Shown here piece after piece: positions 14,708 through 24,088 of a DNA stretch of 64,000 bases. Each line of letters begins with the position of its first letter. Position 1 is the first letter of the stretch. The stretch spans positions 62,001 through 126,000 of the forward strand of contig CAWKCE010000004.1 of NCBI GenBank assembly GCA_963848085.1. The letters run 5' to 3'. Origin of the DNA: CAWKCE01 sp032127035 (GTDB lineage: Bacteria; Actinomycetota; Actinomycetes; JAHEKZ01). The notes beneath the pieces were generated by a model, which saw only the letters and a program-made list of their open reading frames with translations, was not told where the DNA came from and did not search any database. Position numbers and translations under genes: made by a program.

Positions 14708-17401
14708 ATGCCCTACGTCTACGACTTCGCCGACGGCGGCAAGGAGATGAAGGACCTGCTCGGCGGCAAGGGAGCCAACCTGGCGGAGATGACCCGGCTG
14801 GGCCTGCCGGTTCCCCCGGGTTTCACCATCTCCACCGAGGCCTGCCGCGCCTACCGATCCGCCGGCCGGGAGCCGGAGGACTTGCGGGCCGAGGTCGACT
14901 CCCACCTGCTTCGGCTGGAGACCGCGATGGGCAAGCGCCTGGGTGACTCCTCGGCGCCGCTGCTGCTGTCGGTGAGGTCCGGTGCCAAGTTCTCGATGCC
15001 GGGGATGATGGAGACCGTCCTCAACATCGGCCTCAACGACGCCACGGTCAAGGCAATGGCCGAGCTGGCAGGTGACGAGCGCTTTGCCTGGGACTCGTAC
15101 CGCCGGTTGGTCCAGATGTTCGGCCGGACCGTTCTGGGTATCGACGGTGACCGCTTCGAGCAGGCGCTGGAGGCGACCAAGCGTCGTCGCGGCACCGACG
15201 AGGACACCCAGCTCACGGTTTCCGACCTGCAGCACCTCGTGGACTCGTTCCAGGACATCGTCCAGCTGGAGACCGGTCAGCCCTTCCCGCAGGACCCCCG
15301 AGAGCAGCTCGACCATGCGATCCGCTCGGTGTTCGACTCGTGGGACGCCGAGCGCGCCCGCCTGTACCGGCGACAGGAACGCATCCCGGACGACCTGGGG
15401 ACGGCCGTGAACGTCATGGCCATGGTCTTCGGCAACCTCGGGGAGGACAGCGGTACCGGCGTCGCCTTCACGCGTGACCCGGCGAGCGGTCGGCGCGGGG
15501 TCTACGGCGACTACCTCGTCAACGCGCAGGGCGAGGACGTCGTCGCCGGCATCCGCAACACCTTGACCTTGGACGACCTGGCGACCATCGACCCGACATC
15601 GCACGCCGAGCTGATCCGCATCATGGACGTCCTCGAGCATCACTACCGCGACCTGTGCGACATCGAGTTCACCATCGAGAACCGCCGGCTGTGGATGCTG
15701 CAGACAAGGATCGGCAAGCGCACCGCCGAAGCCGCCTTCATCATCGCCGCGCAGCTGCTCGATGAGGGTCTGATCAACGCCGACGAGGCGCTCCAGCGCG
15801 TCACCGGGGCTCAGCTCGCCCGGCTGATGTTCCCGCACTTCGACCTTTCCGGCGATCCCGTGCCGGTGGGCAACGGTGTGCCCGCGTCTCCGGGTGCGGC
15901 CGTCGGCCGAGTCGTCTTCGACTCCAAGCGCGCGGCAGTACGGGCCGTAGGCGGCGACCCGGTCATCCTGGTCCGCCGGGAGACCAACCCGGACGACCTC
16001 GGCGGCATGATCGCCGCACGCGGGGTCCTGACCAGCCGCGGAGGCAAGACGTCGCACGCTGCCGTCGTCGCGCGCGGAATGGGCAAGCCGTGCGTCGTCG
16101 GCGCCGAGCAGCTCGCCGTCGACACCGACGCCCGCCGCTTCACGACGGCCCAGGGGGTCGTGGTCAGCGAGGGCGACGTGGTCTCCATCGACGGGACGAC
16201 AGGCGCGGTGTACCTCGACGAGGTGCCGGTGGTCCCGTCACCGGTGGTTCGGGCGCTGGAGGGCGAGATCGACCCGGCGGGTCCGCAGGCCGACGAGCTG
16301 GTTCGCGCAGTCCAGCGCTTCCTCACCCACGCCGACGAGGCCCGCCGGTTGGGCGTTCGGGCCAATGCCGACATCCCCGAGGACGCCGCGCGTGCCCGCC
16401 GGTTCGGCGCCCAGGGCATCGGCCTGGCGCGGACGGAGCACATGTTTCTCGGCGACCGCAAGCAGTACGTGGTGCGGCTGGTGCTGGCCTCCGACGAGGC
16501 GGAACGACAGCAGGTCTACGACGAGCTCCTGCCCCTCCAGCGCCAGGACTTCACCGGGCTGCTTGAGGCGATGGACGGGCTGCCGGTCACCATCCGACTC
16601 CTGGACCCGCCCCTGCACGAGTTCCTGCCCGACCTCACCGAGCTGACCGTGCAGGTCGCCCTTGAGGATGCCCGCGGCTCCGCCGACACCGACCACCACC
16701 GCATGCTCGACGCCGTCCGGCGGATGCACGAGGCGAACCCGATGATGGGGCTGCGCGGCGTACGGCTCGGGCTGGTCCTGCCCGGCCTGTTCGCCCTGCA
16801 GGTCCGCGCGCTCGCCGAGGCAGTGGCCGACCGCGTCGACGCCGGCGGCGATCCCCGCGCCGAGGTCATGGTCCCGCTGGTCGCCACGGTCAAGGAGCTG
16901 GAAGCGGTCAAGGCGGAGGCCCAGCGCGTCATCGCCGACGTGGCTCGCCAACGAGGGGCGCAGCCGGCGCTGCCGATCGGCACCATGATCGAGCTGCCGC
17001 GGGCTGCGGTGACGGCCGGGCTCATCGCCGAGACCGCCGAGTTCTTCTCCTTCGGCACGAATGACCTCACGCAGACCACGTGGGGGTTCAGCCGGGACGA
17101 CGTGGAGGGGGCTTTCTTCACCGACTACCTCGAGGCCGGGATCTTCTCCGTCTCACCGTTCGAGACGGTCGATGTGGACGGGGTGGGGGCCCTGATCCGG
17201 GCTGCGGTTGAGGCCGGACGAGCCTCGCGCCCCGACTTGCACCTTGGGGTGTGCGGGGAGCACGGGGGAGACCCCGAGTCGATCCATTTCTTCCATGACG
17301 TGGGTCTCGACTACGTTTCTTGTTCACCGTTCCGCGTCCCGGTGGCCAGGTTGGAGGCCGGCCGGGCCGCTCTCACCGTGGAAGGCAGCGACAGCCGTTG
17401 A
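14708..17401 (+). CDS. ppdK: Pyruvate, phosphate dikinase
   Basis: Interconverts pyruvate + ATP + Pi with PEP + AMP + PPi. 897 residues, full family length. An N-terminal ATP-grasp domain (GGKGANLAEMTRLGLPVPPG near 19-38; VRSGAKFSMPGMMET near 95). The phospho-carrier histidine is in GGKTSHAAVVARGMGKP (His about 450), and the C-terminal PEP/pyruvate barrel has GIGLARTEHMF and the catalytic cysteine in GVCGEHGGDP (about 847). The ATG follows AGAAGGGACGACC. It sits in the glyS-dus-ppdK-ydcF-dgt-dnaG order common in actinobacteria. No regulatory kinase/phosphatase is nearby. Confidence 0.97.
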   Translation: MPYVYDFADGGKEMKDLLGGKGANLAEMTRLGLPVPPGFTISTEACRAYRSAGREPEDLRAEVDSHLLRLETAMGKRLGDSSAPLLLSVRSGAKFSMPGMMETVLNIGLNDATVKAMAELAGDERFAWDSYRRLVQMFGRTVLGIDGDRFEQALEATKRRRGTDEDTQLTVSDLQHLVDSFQDIVQLETGQPFPQDPREQLDHAIRSVFDSWDAERARLYRRQERIPDDLGTAVNVMAMVFGNLGEDSGTGVAFTRDPASGRRGVYGDYLVNAQGEDVVAGIRNTLTLDDLATIDPTSHAELIRIMDVLEHHYRDLCDIEFTIENRRLWMLQTRIGKRTAEAAFIIAAQLLDEGLINADEALQRVTGAQLARLMFPHFDLSGDPVPVGNGVPASPGAAVGRVVFDSKRAAVRAVGGDPVILVRRETNPDDLGGMIAARGVLTSRGGKTSHAAVVARGMGKPCVVGAEQLAVDTDARRFTTAQGVVVSEGDVVSIDGTTGAVYLDEVPVVPSPVVRALEGEIDPAGPQADELVRAVQRFLTHADEARRLGVRANADIPEDAARARRFGAQGIGLARTEHMFLGDRKQYVVRLVLASDEAERQQVYDELLPLQRQDFTGLLEAMDGLPVTIRLLDPPLHEFLPDLTELTVQVALEDARGSADTDHHRMLDAVRRMHEANPMMGLRGVRLGLVLPGLFALQVRALAEAVADRVDAGGDPRAEVMVPLVATVKELEAVKAEAQRVIADVARQRGAQPALPIGTMIELPRAAVTAGLIAETAEFFSFGTNDLTQTTWGFSRDDVEGAFFTDYLEAGIFSVSPFETVDVDGVGALIRAAVEAGRASRPDLHLGVCGEHGGDPESIHFFHDVGLDYVSCSPFRVPVARLEAGRAALTVEGSDSR

Positions 17402-17403
17402 CC

Positions 17404-18078
17404 GTGACCACCCCGGCGTCGACCGCGGCGGCTGCCCCTCGGCGGTCCCGTGGCCGTCGGCTGCTGCGGCTCGTCGGGGCGACGGTCCTGGTGGTGGCGC
17501 TGGTGCTCGGGCTGTGGGTCGCGAGCGTGGCTGGGCGGGTCTGGTACGTCGCGCGTCAGGACGACGTGAAGCCGGTCGACGCGATCGTCGTCCTGGGCGC
17601 CAGCCAGTACGACGGAACCCCCACCTCGGTCTTCGCCGCCCGGCTGGACCACGCCGCTGGTCTGTGGAAGGACGGCGTCGCACCGGTGGTCATCACCGTG
17701 GGCAGCAAGCTGCCCGGTGACCGCTTCACCGAGGCGGGCGCTGGTCGCACGTACCTGATCGACCACGGCGTCGCCGGTCGAAAGGTGGTTGCGGTGCCGC
17801 AGGGCCACGACACCTGGAACAGCCTGCAGGCGGTCCAGCGGCTGATGGACCGCCGCGGATGGGACTCCGTGGTGCTGGTCTCCGACCCGTGGCACGAGTT
17901 CCGGGCCCGCGAGATGAGCGAGCGGCTCGGGATGACCGCCACCACGTCTCCGACCAGGAGCGGTCCGGCCGTCCTGACCCGAGGCGCCGAGGTGCGCTCG
18001 ATCGCGCGTGAGACCGCGGCATACGTGTGGTGGCGGGTCGGCCGCGGAGCGCCGTGGCGCGGGCCGGACATCGCCTGA
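17404..18078 (+). CDS. YdcF/SanA/ElyC family protein (DUF218)
   Basis: 224 residues from GTG 17404, two bases after the ppdK stop; a TTG at 17398 is a second possibility. A positively charged start and one membrane segment (LVGATVLVVALVLGLWVA, about residues 24-41) anchor a DUF218 domain: DAIVVLGASQYDGTPTSVF, VVITVGSK, GHDTWNSLQAVQRLM and VVLVSDPWHEFRARE. The family is linked to envelope functions (vancomycin tolerance SanA, peptidoglycan lipid ElyC), but the reaction is not established. Conserved between ppdK and dgt in this lineage. Confidence 0.87.
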   Translation: MTTPASTAAAAPRRSRGRRLLRLVGATVLVVALVLGLWVASVAGRVWYVARQDDVKPVDAIVVLGASQYDGTPTSVFAARLDHAAGLWKDGVAPVVITVGSKLPGDRFTEAGAGRTYLIDHGVAGRKVVAVPQGHDTWNSLQAVQRLMDRRGWDSVVLVSDPWHEFRAREMSERLGMTATTSPTRSGPAVLTRGAEVRSIARETAAYVWWRVGRGAPWRGPDIA

Positions 18079-18082
18079 CTCC

Positions 18083-19315
18083 GTGGACCTCACCCCCGGC
18101 TACGACGACCACGCGCGTGAGCGCTGGGTGGCTGAGCCCCCCAAGCCCGGTGGCCGCAACCCGTTCGAGCGCGACCGCGCCCGCGTCCTGCACTCTGCGG
18201 CCCTGCGCCGGCTGGCCGCCAAGACCCAGGTGGTCGTGCCATGGGAGAGCGACTTCCCGCGCACCCGGCTCACCCACTCGCTGGAGTGCGCCCAGATCGG
18301 CCGCGAGCTGGGACAGGCGCTGGGCTGCGACGCGGACCTGGTAGAGGCGGCGTGCCTGGCCCACGACCTCGGGCACCCGCCCTTCGGTCACAACGGGGAG
18401 GCCGCGCTCGACGAGGTCGCACGGAAGTGCGGCGGATTCGAGGGGAACGCGCAGAGCCTGCGGATCCTGGTCCGGCTGGAGGCCAAAGTGCTCGGCGCCG
18501 ACGACGTCAGCGCCGGACTCAACCTCACCCGGGCCACACTCGACGCGGCCACGAAGTACCCGTGGCCCCGCCGCGCGGGCACCCCCAAGTTCGGGGTCTA
18601 CTCCGACGACCGGGAGAAGTTCGACTGGGTCCGCGTCGATGCACCGGGCGACCGCCGGTGCATCGAGGCTCAGGTCATGGACTGGGCCGACGACGTCGCC
18701 TACTCGGTGCACGACCTCGAGGATGCCGTCCATGCCGGGCACCTGCTGCTCGGCGTTCTGCGGGACGACGATGAGCGGGCGGACCTGTTCGCGCTCACCG
18801 CCGACCAGTACGCGCCGGTTGCGGCGTCCGGCGCACTGGAGGCAGCCCTGGACCGGCTGCTTGCGCTGCCGTACTGGCCCAGTGACTTCGACGAGTCGCA
18901 CCGGGCTCTGGCCGGGCTGAAGGAGACCACCAGCGAGCTGATCGGCCGGTTCTGCTGGGCTGCCGAGCTGGCGACGAAGGAGGCGTTCGGGGACGGCAGC
19001 CTGTCCCGCTATGACGCCGACCTTGTCGTGCCAGACGAGGTCCGTCACGAGTGCGCGGTGCTGAAGGGCATCACCGCCCGCTACGTGATGCAGCGCGAGG
19101 GCGCGCCCGCCTACTACGAGCGGCAGCGCGAGGTCGTCCACGAGCTGGTGGATGCGCTGGTGAGTAGGGCGCCCGGGTCGCTGGAGCCGGTGTACCGCGA
19201 CTGGTTCGACGCGGCGTCGGACGATGCGTCCCGGCTGCGGGTGGTCCTCGACCAGGTCGCCTCGCTCACCGACCCGGCGGCCCTCTCGCTGCACGCTCGT
19301 CTCGTCGGGGCCTGA
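18083..19315 (+). CDS. dgt: dNTP triphosphohydrolase (dGTPase-like)
   Basis: HD-domain enzyme that cleaves dNTPs to nucleosides and triphosphate. 410 residues from GTG 18083, four bases after the previous stop. HD ligands: LTHSLECAQIGREL (first His), CLAHDLGHPPFGHNGE (His-Asp pair plus the conserved GHPPFGH) and AQVMDWADDVAYSVHDLED (last Asp). An N-terminal ERDRARVLHSAALRRLAAKTQV matches the family's substrate-binding helix. Linked to dnaG downstream as in many actinobacteria. Confidence 0.94.
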   Translation: MDLTPGYDDHARERWVAEPPKPGGRNPFERDRARVLHSAALRRLAAKTQVVVPWESDFPRTRLTHSLECAQIGRELGQALGCDADLVEAACLAHDLGHPPFGHNGEAALDEVARKCGGFEGNAQSLRILVRLEAKVLGADDVSAGLNLTRATLDAATKYPWPRRAGTPKFGVYSDDREKFDWVRVDAPGDRRCIEAQVMDWADDVAYSVHDLEDAVHAGHLLLGVLRDDDERADLFALTADQYAPVAASGALEAALDRLLALPYWPSDFDESHRALAGLKETTSELIGRFCWAAELATKEAFGDGSLSRYDADLVVPDEVRHECAVLKGITARYVMQREGAPAYYERQREVVHELVDALVSRAPGSLEPVYRDWFDAASDDASRLRVVLDQVASLTDPAALSLHARLVGA

Positions 19316-19317
19316 CT

Positions 19318-19770
19318 GTGCGGATCGTGACGGTGGACGCAGCCGTCGTGCGCCCCCTACGGCACGCCGTGCTCCGTGCCGGGCGGCCCGCCGCTGAGTC
19401 GGTCTACCCGCAGGACGAGCTCGGCGAGACGCTTCACCTGGCCGCGCTCACCTCCGACGGATCGGTGGCGGCGTGCGGCACCTTCTTCCCGCAGACCTAC
19501 GAGGGTCGGCCTGCCTGGCGGCTGCGCGGTATGGCGTCAGATCCGAAGTTCCGCGGGCAGGGGTATGCCGCGGCCCTGCTCACCGAGGCGCTCCGCCTGC
19601 TCGCGGAGCGTGGCGTCACGACGATCTGGTGCAACGCGCGAACCGAGGCGCTGCGCTTCTACCAGGGCTTTGGCTTCACCACGGTGGGCGAGGAGTTCGA
19701 GAGCGCCGGTGTGCCCCACTACGTTGCCGTGCGGTCGCTGACCGGTAGTCCGAACGGGACGTCCACGTAG
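19318..19770 (+). CDS. GNAT family N-acetyltransferase
   Basis: 150 residues from GTG 19318, two bases after dgt, thus probably the same transcript. Acetyl-CoA loop DPKFRGQGYAAALLTEALRLL (about 74-94) and the C-terminal ARTEALRFYQGFGFTTVGEEF are typical; the C-terminal part resembles ElaA-type small acetyltransferases. Its last 52 bases overlap the convergent gene on the other strand. Substrate unknown. Confidence 0.86.
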   Translation: MRIVTVDAAVVRPLRHAVLRAGRPAAESVYPQDELGETLHLAALTSDGSVAACGTFFPQTYEGRPAWRLRGMASDPKFRGQGYAAALLTEALRLLAERGVTTIWCNARTEALRFYQGFGFTTVGEEFESAGVPHYVAVRSLTGSPNGTST

Positions 19771-20819
19771 CGCACGCGGTCCGGAGGGCCGACGGCGACC
19801 CGGATCCGCGGCGGCACCGTCGCCTCGACGACGACGGAACCGAAGGTGAAGCCGTCCGGTCGCCACCGCCCCGGGTACATGCAGATCCCAGCGTCGGAGT
19901 CGGACAGCACCGCGACGACGTCGTCCGCGGTCGCCACCGTGGCCATGGCCGTGTCGAGGTGCGACATTCGGGGGACGCTCGACCCGGCCGCCCAGTCCCA
20001 CGACGCCTCGCCCTCGGCCGCGCCCCGCAGCCGAGCTGCCTCGTCGGCGGTCGCTGCCAGCGGGTGGTTCGTGTGCCAGCGGGCCCCCGGGCGGGCCGGG
20101 TCGTTCAGGTACTCGGTCACGACGTCGGCTCCGCACTCGAAACCCGCGACCCCGTCTGGCGAAGCCGCGGTGTAGGCCTGGCCAGACGCGTGGGGCAGCC
20201 GGTGGAGCAGAGCGGGGACGTCCGCCAGCCTGCGCGCTGCGAGCACCGAGCGGAGCACGAAAGCCACCGGGACGCCGGTCGGGTCGACGGCCAGCTGGTC
20301 GAGCGCATTGACCACGACGCCCAGGCCGGCCGAGTTGGCGCCGCACAGCCCGATGACGCCGGCGCGGCTGAGCAGCACCTGCTCCAGTCCGTCGGGGTGG
20401 CGGAGGCGGAGGACCACCTGCGTGGTGTCCATCCAGGTGTCGAGATCCATGGTCTGGCCGATGACGGGAACTGGACCGCGGTCGGCGACCGCAACGACGC
20501 TGCAGCCCGGCCCCTTCTCGTGCCACCACCACGCCTCGTCGAGGCAGTTGGTGGCGAAGACCACGTCCGCGTCGACGGCCGCGCCCTCCGCAATCCCCTC
20601 CACCTCCTCGAGGAGGTCCGGGGTCCAGTGGGCGGCGGCCGCCCGGAAGCCCGCGGTCCGGGACAGGTCGTGCCAGAGGCGGTCGGCGTCCTTTCCCCCG
20701 CTGGACAGGGCCTCGCGCCAACGGTCGACCCCGGATCGGATGAGCTCACGGGCGTGCTCACCGTGCGCCCGACCGATCTCACGGGGCGTTCCGGACGCCT
20801 CGATCACCAGTGGCTCCAC
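19719..20819 (-). CDS. C45-family (acyl-CoA:6-APA acyltransferase-like) autoproteolytic amidohydrolase
   Basis: 366 residues from GTG 20819 (an in-frame GTG at 20858 would add 13). N-terminal ASGTPREIGRAHGEHARELI is the usual opening of penicillin-acyltransferase-like Ntn hydrolases. The likely nucleophile is the Cys of GPGCSVVAV, preceded by a propeptide of about 110 residues, followed by IGQTMDLDTW and IGLCGANSAGLGVVVNAL, also diagnostic. It would cleave or transfer acyl groups on amides; natural substrates are unknown. Divergent from dnaG (52 bases between starts) and overlapping the GNAT gene at its 3' end. Confidence 0.82.
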   Translation of the reverse strand: MEPLVIEASGTPREIGRAHGEHARELIRSGVDRWREALSSGGKDADRLWHDLSRTAGFRAAAAHWTPDLLEEVEGIAEGAAVDADVVFATNCLDEAWWWHEKGPGCSVVAVADRGPVPVIGQTMDLDTWMDTTQVVLRLRHPDGLEQVLLSRAGVIGLCGANSAGLGVVVNALDQLAVDPTGVPVAFVLRSVLAARRLADVPALLHRLPHASGQAYTAASPDGVAGFECGADVVTEYLNDPARPGARWHTNHPLAATADEAARLRGAAEGEASWDWAAGSSVPRMSHLDTAMATVATADDVVAVLSDSDAGICMYPGRWRPDGFTFGSVVVEATVPPRIRVAVGPPDRVRYVDVPFGLPVSDRTAT

Positions 20820-20871
20820 CGGCCCATCATGGCCCCCACGGGTCGTTGCCGTCCGCACTTAGACTCCGGGG

Positions 20872-22764
20872 ATGGCCGGCCGCATCCGCAACGAGGACAT
20901 CGCCGTGGTGCGGGAGCAGGCCCCCATCGCCGAGGTCATCGGTGAGTACGTCACCCTCCGCAACGCCGGCAGCAGCATGAAAGGGCTGTGCCCCTTCCAC
21001 GACGAGAAGTCGCCCAGCTTCCACGTCACCCCGGCGAAGGGCCTCTGGTACTGCTTCGGCTGCAGCGAGGGGGGAGACGCCATCGCGTTCCTCCGCAAGA
21101 TCGACCACCTGGACTTCAACGAGGCGGTCGAGAAGCTTGCTGCCCGGGCTGGCGTGACGCTGCGGTACGAGGAGGCCGGTGCGGCGCCCCGCAGACAGCA
21201 AGGGGAGCGGACGCGTCTGGTGGAGGCGAACCGGGTCGCGGCCGCTTACTACGTCGAACGACTCACGGCCCCGGACGCTGAGACCGGTCGGCGCTTCCTG
21301 ACCGAGCGGGGGTTCGACCAGGATGCGGCCGCACACTTCGGCGTCGGCTTCGCCCCCCAGTCGTGGGACGGGCTGCTGCGCCACCTGCGCGCGGAGGGTT
21401 TCACCGACAAGGAGTCGGTGACCGCGGGGCTCGCGAAGGAGGGGCAGCGTGGCCTGATCGACCGGTTCCGGGGGCGGCTCCTGTGGCCCATCCGCGACCT
21501 GGGCGGCGAGGTCATTGGGTTCGGTGCCCGCAAGCTGTTCGACGACGACCCGGGCCCGAAGTACCTGAACACCCCAGAAACGCCCCTGTACCGGAAGAGC
21601 CAGGTGCTCTACGGCATCGACCTCGCCCGCCGCAGCATCGCGCAGCGACGGCAGGCCGTCATCGTCGAGGGTTACACCGACGTCATGGCGTGCCACCTGT
21701 CGGGCGTGGAGACCGCGGTCGCGACGTGCGGCACGGCATTCGGTGAGGACCACATCCGGGTCCTGCGACGGTTGTTGATGGATGCCAACACCTTCGACGG
21801 TGAGGTCGTGTTCACGTTCGACGGTGACGCTGCCGGCCAGAAGGCAGCGATGCGAGCGTTCGGTGACGACCAGAAGTTCGTCGCGCAGACCTTCGTGGCG
21901 GTCGAACCGGCCGGGCTCGACCCCTGCGAGCTGAGGCAGGAGAAGGGGCCTGAGGCGATCCAGGCGCTCGTTGCCGGGCGGGTGCCTCTGTTCGAGTTCG
22001 CCATCCGCAGCGTTGTCGCGCAGCATAATCTGGACGCCGCCGAGGGCAGGGTCGCCGCGCTGCGGGCCGCAGCGCCGGTCGTGGCCCGCATCCGAGACGA
22101 GTCCCTGCGACCCGAGTACGCGCGTCAGCTGGCCGGATGGCTGGGCATGGAGGTCCCTCCGGTTGTCGACGCCGTCCGGCAGGCGTCGCGAGCGGTCCCG
22201 CCGGTGCCCCGGCGCCAGCAGACCGAGGCCGAGCCGGGCCCTGGGGGCGCCGCCACGACGCCTTCGATCAGCCGGCCGGACCCGGCTGACCGAAGGCTGG
22301 TGGTCGAGAGAGAGCTGCTCAAGCTCGTCCTTCAGCAGCCGCAGCTGGTCGGTGAGGGGTTCGACACCGTCGACCCCCAGGCACTGCGGCACCCGGCCTA
22401 CGTGGCCGTCGCCCAGACGGTGCTTGCGGTCGGCGGCGTCTCCGGCGTCGAGGAGGCGGGAGGGAGCGACACCTGGACCACGCGACTCCTCGACGCAGCT
22501 GCCGACGATCGGGTGCGCCAGCTGGTGACCGAGCTCTCCGTCGAGCCGCCCCACTGCCAGGGCGAGCCCGACACTCGCTACGCCGGCGAGCAGCTGGCCC
22601 GGGTGCAGGAGCGCGTGCTGGTGGCGCGGATCGCCGACCTGCGGTCGCGACTCCAGCGCATCGACCCGTCCCAGCCGGAAGAGGCCAGCAGCGTCCTGAC
22701 GGAGCTGGTCGAGCTGGAGCAGCAACGCCGGGTGCTGCACGACCGAGCCTTCGGAGCAAGCTGA
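20872..22764 (+). CDS. dnaG: DNA primase
   Basis: Synthesises RNA primers at the replication fork. 630 residues. The N-terminal zinc ribbon has C40, H43, C61 and C64 (CPFHDEK, CFGC). The TOPRIM core shows VIVEGYTDVMA (catalytic Glu near 265) and TFDGDAAGQKA (the DxD acid pair). The region 450-480 is a Pro/Gly-rich linker and the last 150 residues form the DnaB-interaction helical domain. The start is set by homology (MAGRIRNEDIAVVREQAPI). It follows dgt in actinobacterial order. Confidence 0.97.
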   Translation: MAGRIRNEDIAVVREQAPIAEVIGEYVTLRNAGSSMKGLCPFHDEKSPSFHVTPAKGLWYCFGCSEGGDAIAFLRKIDHLDFNEAVEKLAARAGVTLRYEEAGAAPRRQQGERTRLVEANRVAAAYYVERLTAPDAETGRRFLTERGFDQDAAAHFGVGFAPQSWDGLLRHLRAEGFTDKESVTAGLAKEGQRGLIDRFRGRLLWPIRDLGGEVIGFGARKLFDDDPGPKYLNTPETPLYRKSQVLYGIDLARRSIAQRRQAVIVEGYTDVMACHLSGVETAVATCGTAFGEDHIRVLRRLLMDANTFDGEVVFTFDGDAAGQKAAMRAFGDDQKFVAQTFVAVEPAGLDPCELRQEKGPEAIQALVAGRVPLFEFAIRSVVAQHNLDAAEGRVAALRAAAPVVARIRDESLRPEYARQLAGWLGMEVPPVVDAVRQASRAVPPVPRRQQTEAEPGPGGAATTPSISRPDPADRRLVVERELLKLVLQQPQLVGEGFDTVDPQALRHPAYVAVAQTVLAVGGVSGVEEAGGSDTWTTRLLDAAADDRVRQLVTELSVEPPHCQGEPDTRYAGEQLARVQERVLVARIADLRSRLQRIDPSQPEEASSVLTELVELEQQRRVLHDRAFGAS

Positions 22765-22830
22765 CGCGGCAGCAGACGCCCGTTCGTCCCCGCCCCCGAA
22801 ATTGCCGCGCCGAACCGCTGGACAACCGGG

Positions 22831-22848
22831 GTGTGACCGGGGTCACAC
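22831..22848. promoter_or_regulatory. 18-bp inverted repeat upstream of the sigma factor gene
   Basis: GTGTGACCGGGGTCACAC has perfect 8-bp arms around GG and ends 27 bases before the GTG start. It lies in the only control region between dnaG and the sigma gene, so it may be an operator. No matching regulator is identified. Confidence 0.55.
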
Positions 22849-22875
22849 TGGACGGGTACCTCGGAGGGGGCGGTT

Positions 22876-24027
22876 GTGAGCCACGCCTCGTGGATCCCGG
22901 ACTCCGTCGACGTTGCGGCTTCGGCGCTGTACTTGCTGGCGCGCCGGCGCGGGTTCGTGACGCTGTCGGACATCGACCGGGAGGCGTCACGCCAGTCCCC
23001 GCCACCGGAAGCCGAGTCCGTGGTCGACGTTCTCCTCGCGAAGGGTGTGGAGATCGTCGACGAGGACGACGCCGCCGACGCGCCGGCGGTCAGTGGTACC
23101 TCCGCGGCGGTGCCGGTGTCGGCAGATGCGGTGCGGGTGTACCTCCGGCAGATCGGTCGGCGTCCGCTGTTGACGGCCGACGACGAGGTACGGCTGGCGG
23201 CGCGTGTGGAGACTGGGGTGTTCGCAGCGGAGCGACTGGCCGACCGCGGTTCGGACTCAGCGAGGGGCGACGTTGAGCTGTCACAGCTGATCGAGGACGG
23301 TGCGCAGGCGAAGGCCGAGCTGATCGAGGCCAACCTGCGCCTGGTCGTGTCCATCGCCAAGCGGTACACCGGGCGAGGGGTGCCCTTCCTGGACCTCATC
23401 CAGGAAGGAAACCTCGGCCTGATCCGCGCGGTGGAGAAGTTCGACTACACCAAGGGCTACAAGTTCTCCACCTACGCGACGTGGTGGATTCGCCAGGCAG
23501 TGTCCCGGGCGGTGGCGGACCAGGCAAGGACGGTGCGGATTCCGGTGCACGTCGTGGAGACGATGTCGCGAGTACAGCGCGCCCAGCGCACGCTGCACCA
23601 GCAGCTGCTCCGCGAACCCACCATGGACGAGCTGTCGGCCGCGACCGGGCTCTCGCCCGAGCGTTGCCGCGAGCTCCTCGACCTTCTCCCGGAACCTGTT
23701 TCGCTGCAGGCGTCAGTGGGCGACAGCGACGCGGCGACGCTGGGCGACCTGGTCCAGGACACCGACCTGACCGGCCCGGATGAGCAGGTGTCGCAAGGGC
23801 TGCTGCAGGACCACGTCGCTCGCCTGCTCAGCGAAGCGCTCGGCGAGCGTGAGGTCCGGGTCGTCCAGCTCCGCTACGGACTGGCCGATGGCGAACCACG
23901 AACGCTGGAGGAGGTGGGCCGGGAGTTCGGGGTGACACGTGAGCGGGCACGGCAGATCGAGGCGAAGTGCCTGGCCAAGCTGCGCCAGCCGTGCAACGTC
24001 GAGCAGCTGCGCGACTACCTCGGCTGA
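22876..24027 (+). CDS. RNA polymerase sigma factor, RpoD/SigA family (HrdA-like)
   Basis: 383 residues from GTG 22876 with GGAGGGGG eight bases upstream. Region 1.2 is VRVYLRQIGRRPLLTADDE, region 2 includes EANLRLVVSIAKRYTGRG and GLIRAVEKFDYTKGYKFSTY (identical in type to principal sigma factors), then WWIRQAVSRAVADQART. Region 4 ends in the helix-turn-helix EEVGREFGVTRERARQIEAK. The first 70 residues look like a degenerate region 1.1. Shorter than housekeeping SigA/HrdB (over 450) and located behind dnaG, like hrdA in Streptomyces, so I infer a non-essential group 2 paralogue rather than the principal factor. Confidence 0.88.
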   Translation: MSHASWIPDSVDVAASALYLLARRRGFVTLSDIDREASRQSPPPEAESVVDVLLAKGVEIVDEDDAADAPAVSGTSAAVPVSADAVRVYLRQIGRRPLLTADDEVRLAARVETGVFAAERLADRGSDSARGDVELSQLIEDGAQAKAELIEANLRLVVSIAKRYTGRGVPFLDLIQEGNLGLIRAVEKFDYTKGYKFSTYATWWIRQAVSRAVADQARTVRIPVHVVETMSRVQRAQRTLHQQLLREPTMDELSAATGLSPERCRELLDLLPEPVSLQASVGDSDAATLGDLVQDTDLTGPDEQVSQGLLQDHVARLLSEALGEREVRVVQLRYGLADGEPRTLEEVGREFGVTRERARQIEAKCLAKLRQPCNVEQLRDYLG

Positions 24028-24088
24028 GCCTCATGCAGTGGCTGCCCAGATGTCGGTGTCGATGTGCGCGGCGGCCGCAGCGTGTCCG

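Noticed and set aside
14465..16057. 530-codon minus-strand frame opposite ppdK
   Set aside because: Shadow of ppdK; no start context and no recognisable protein.
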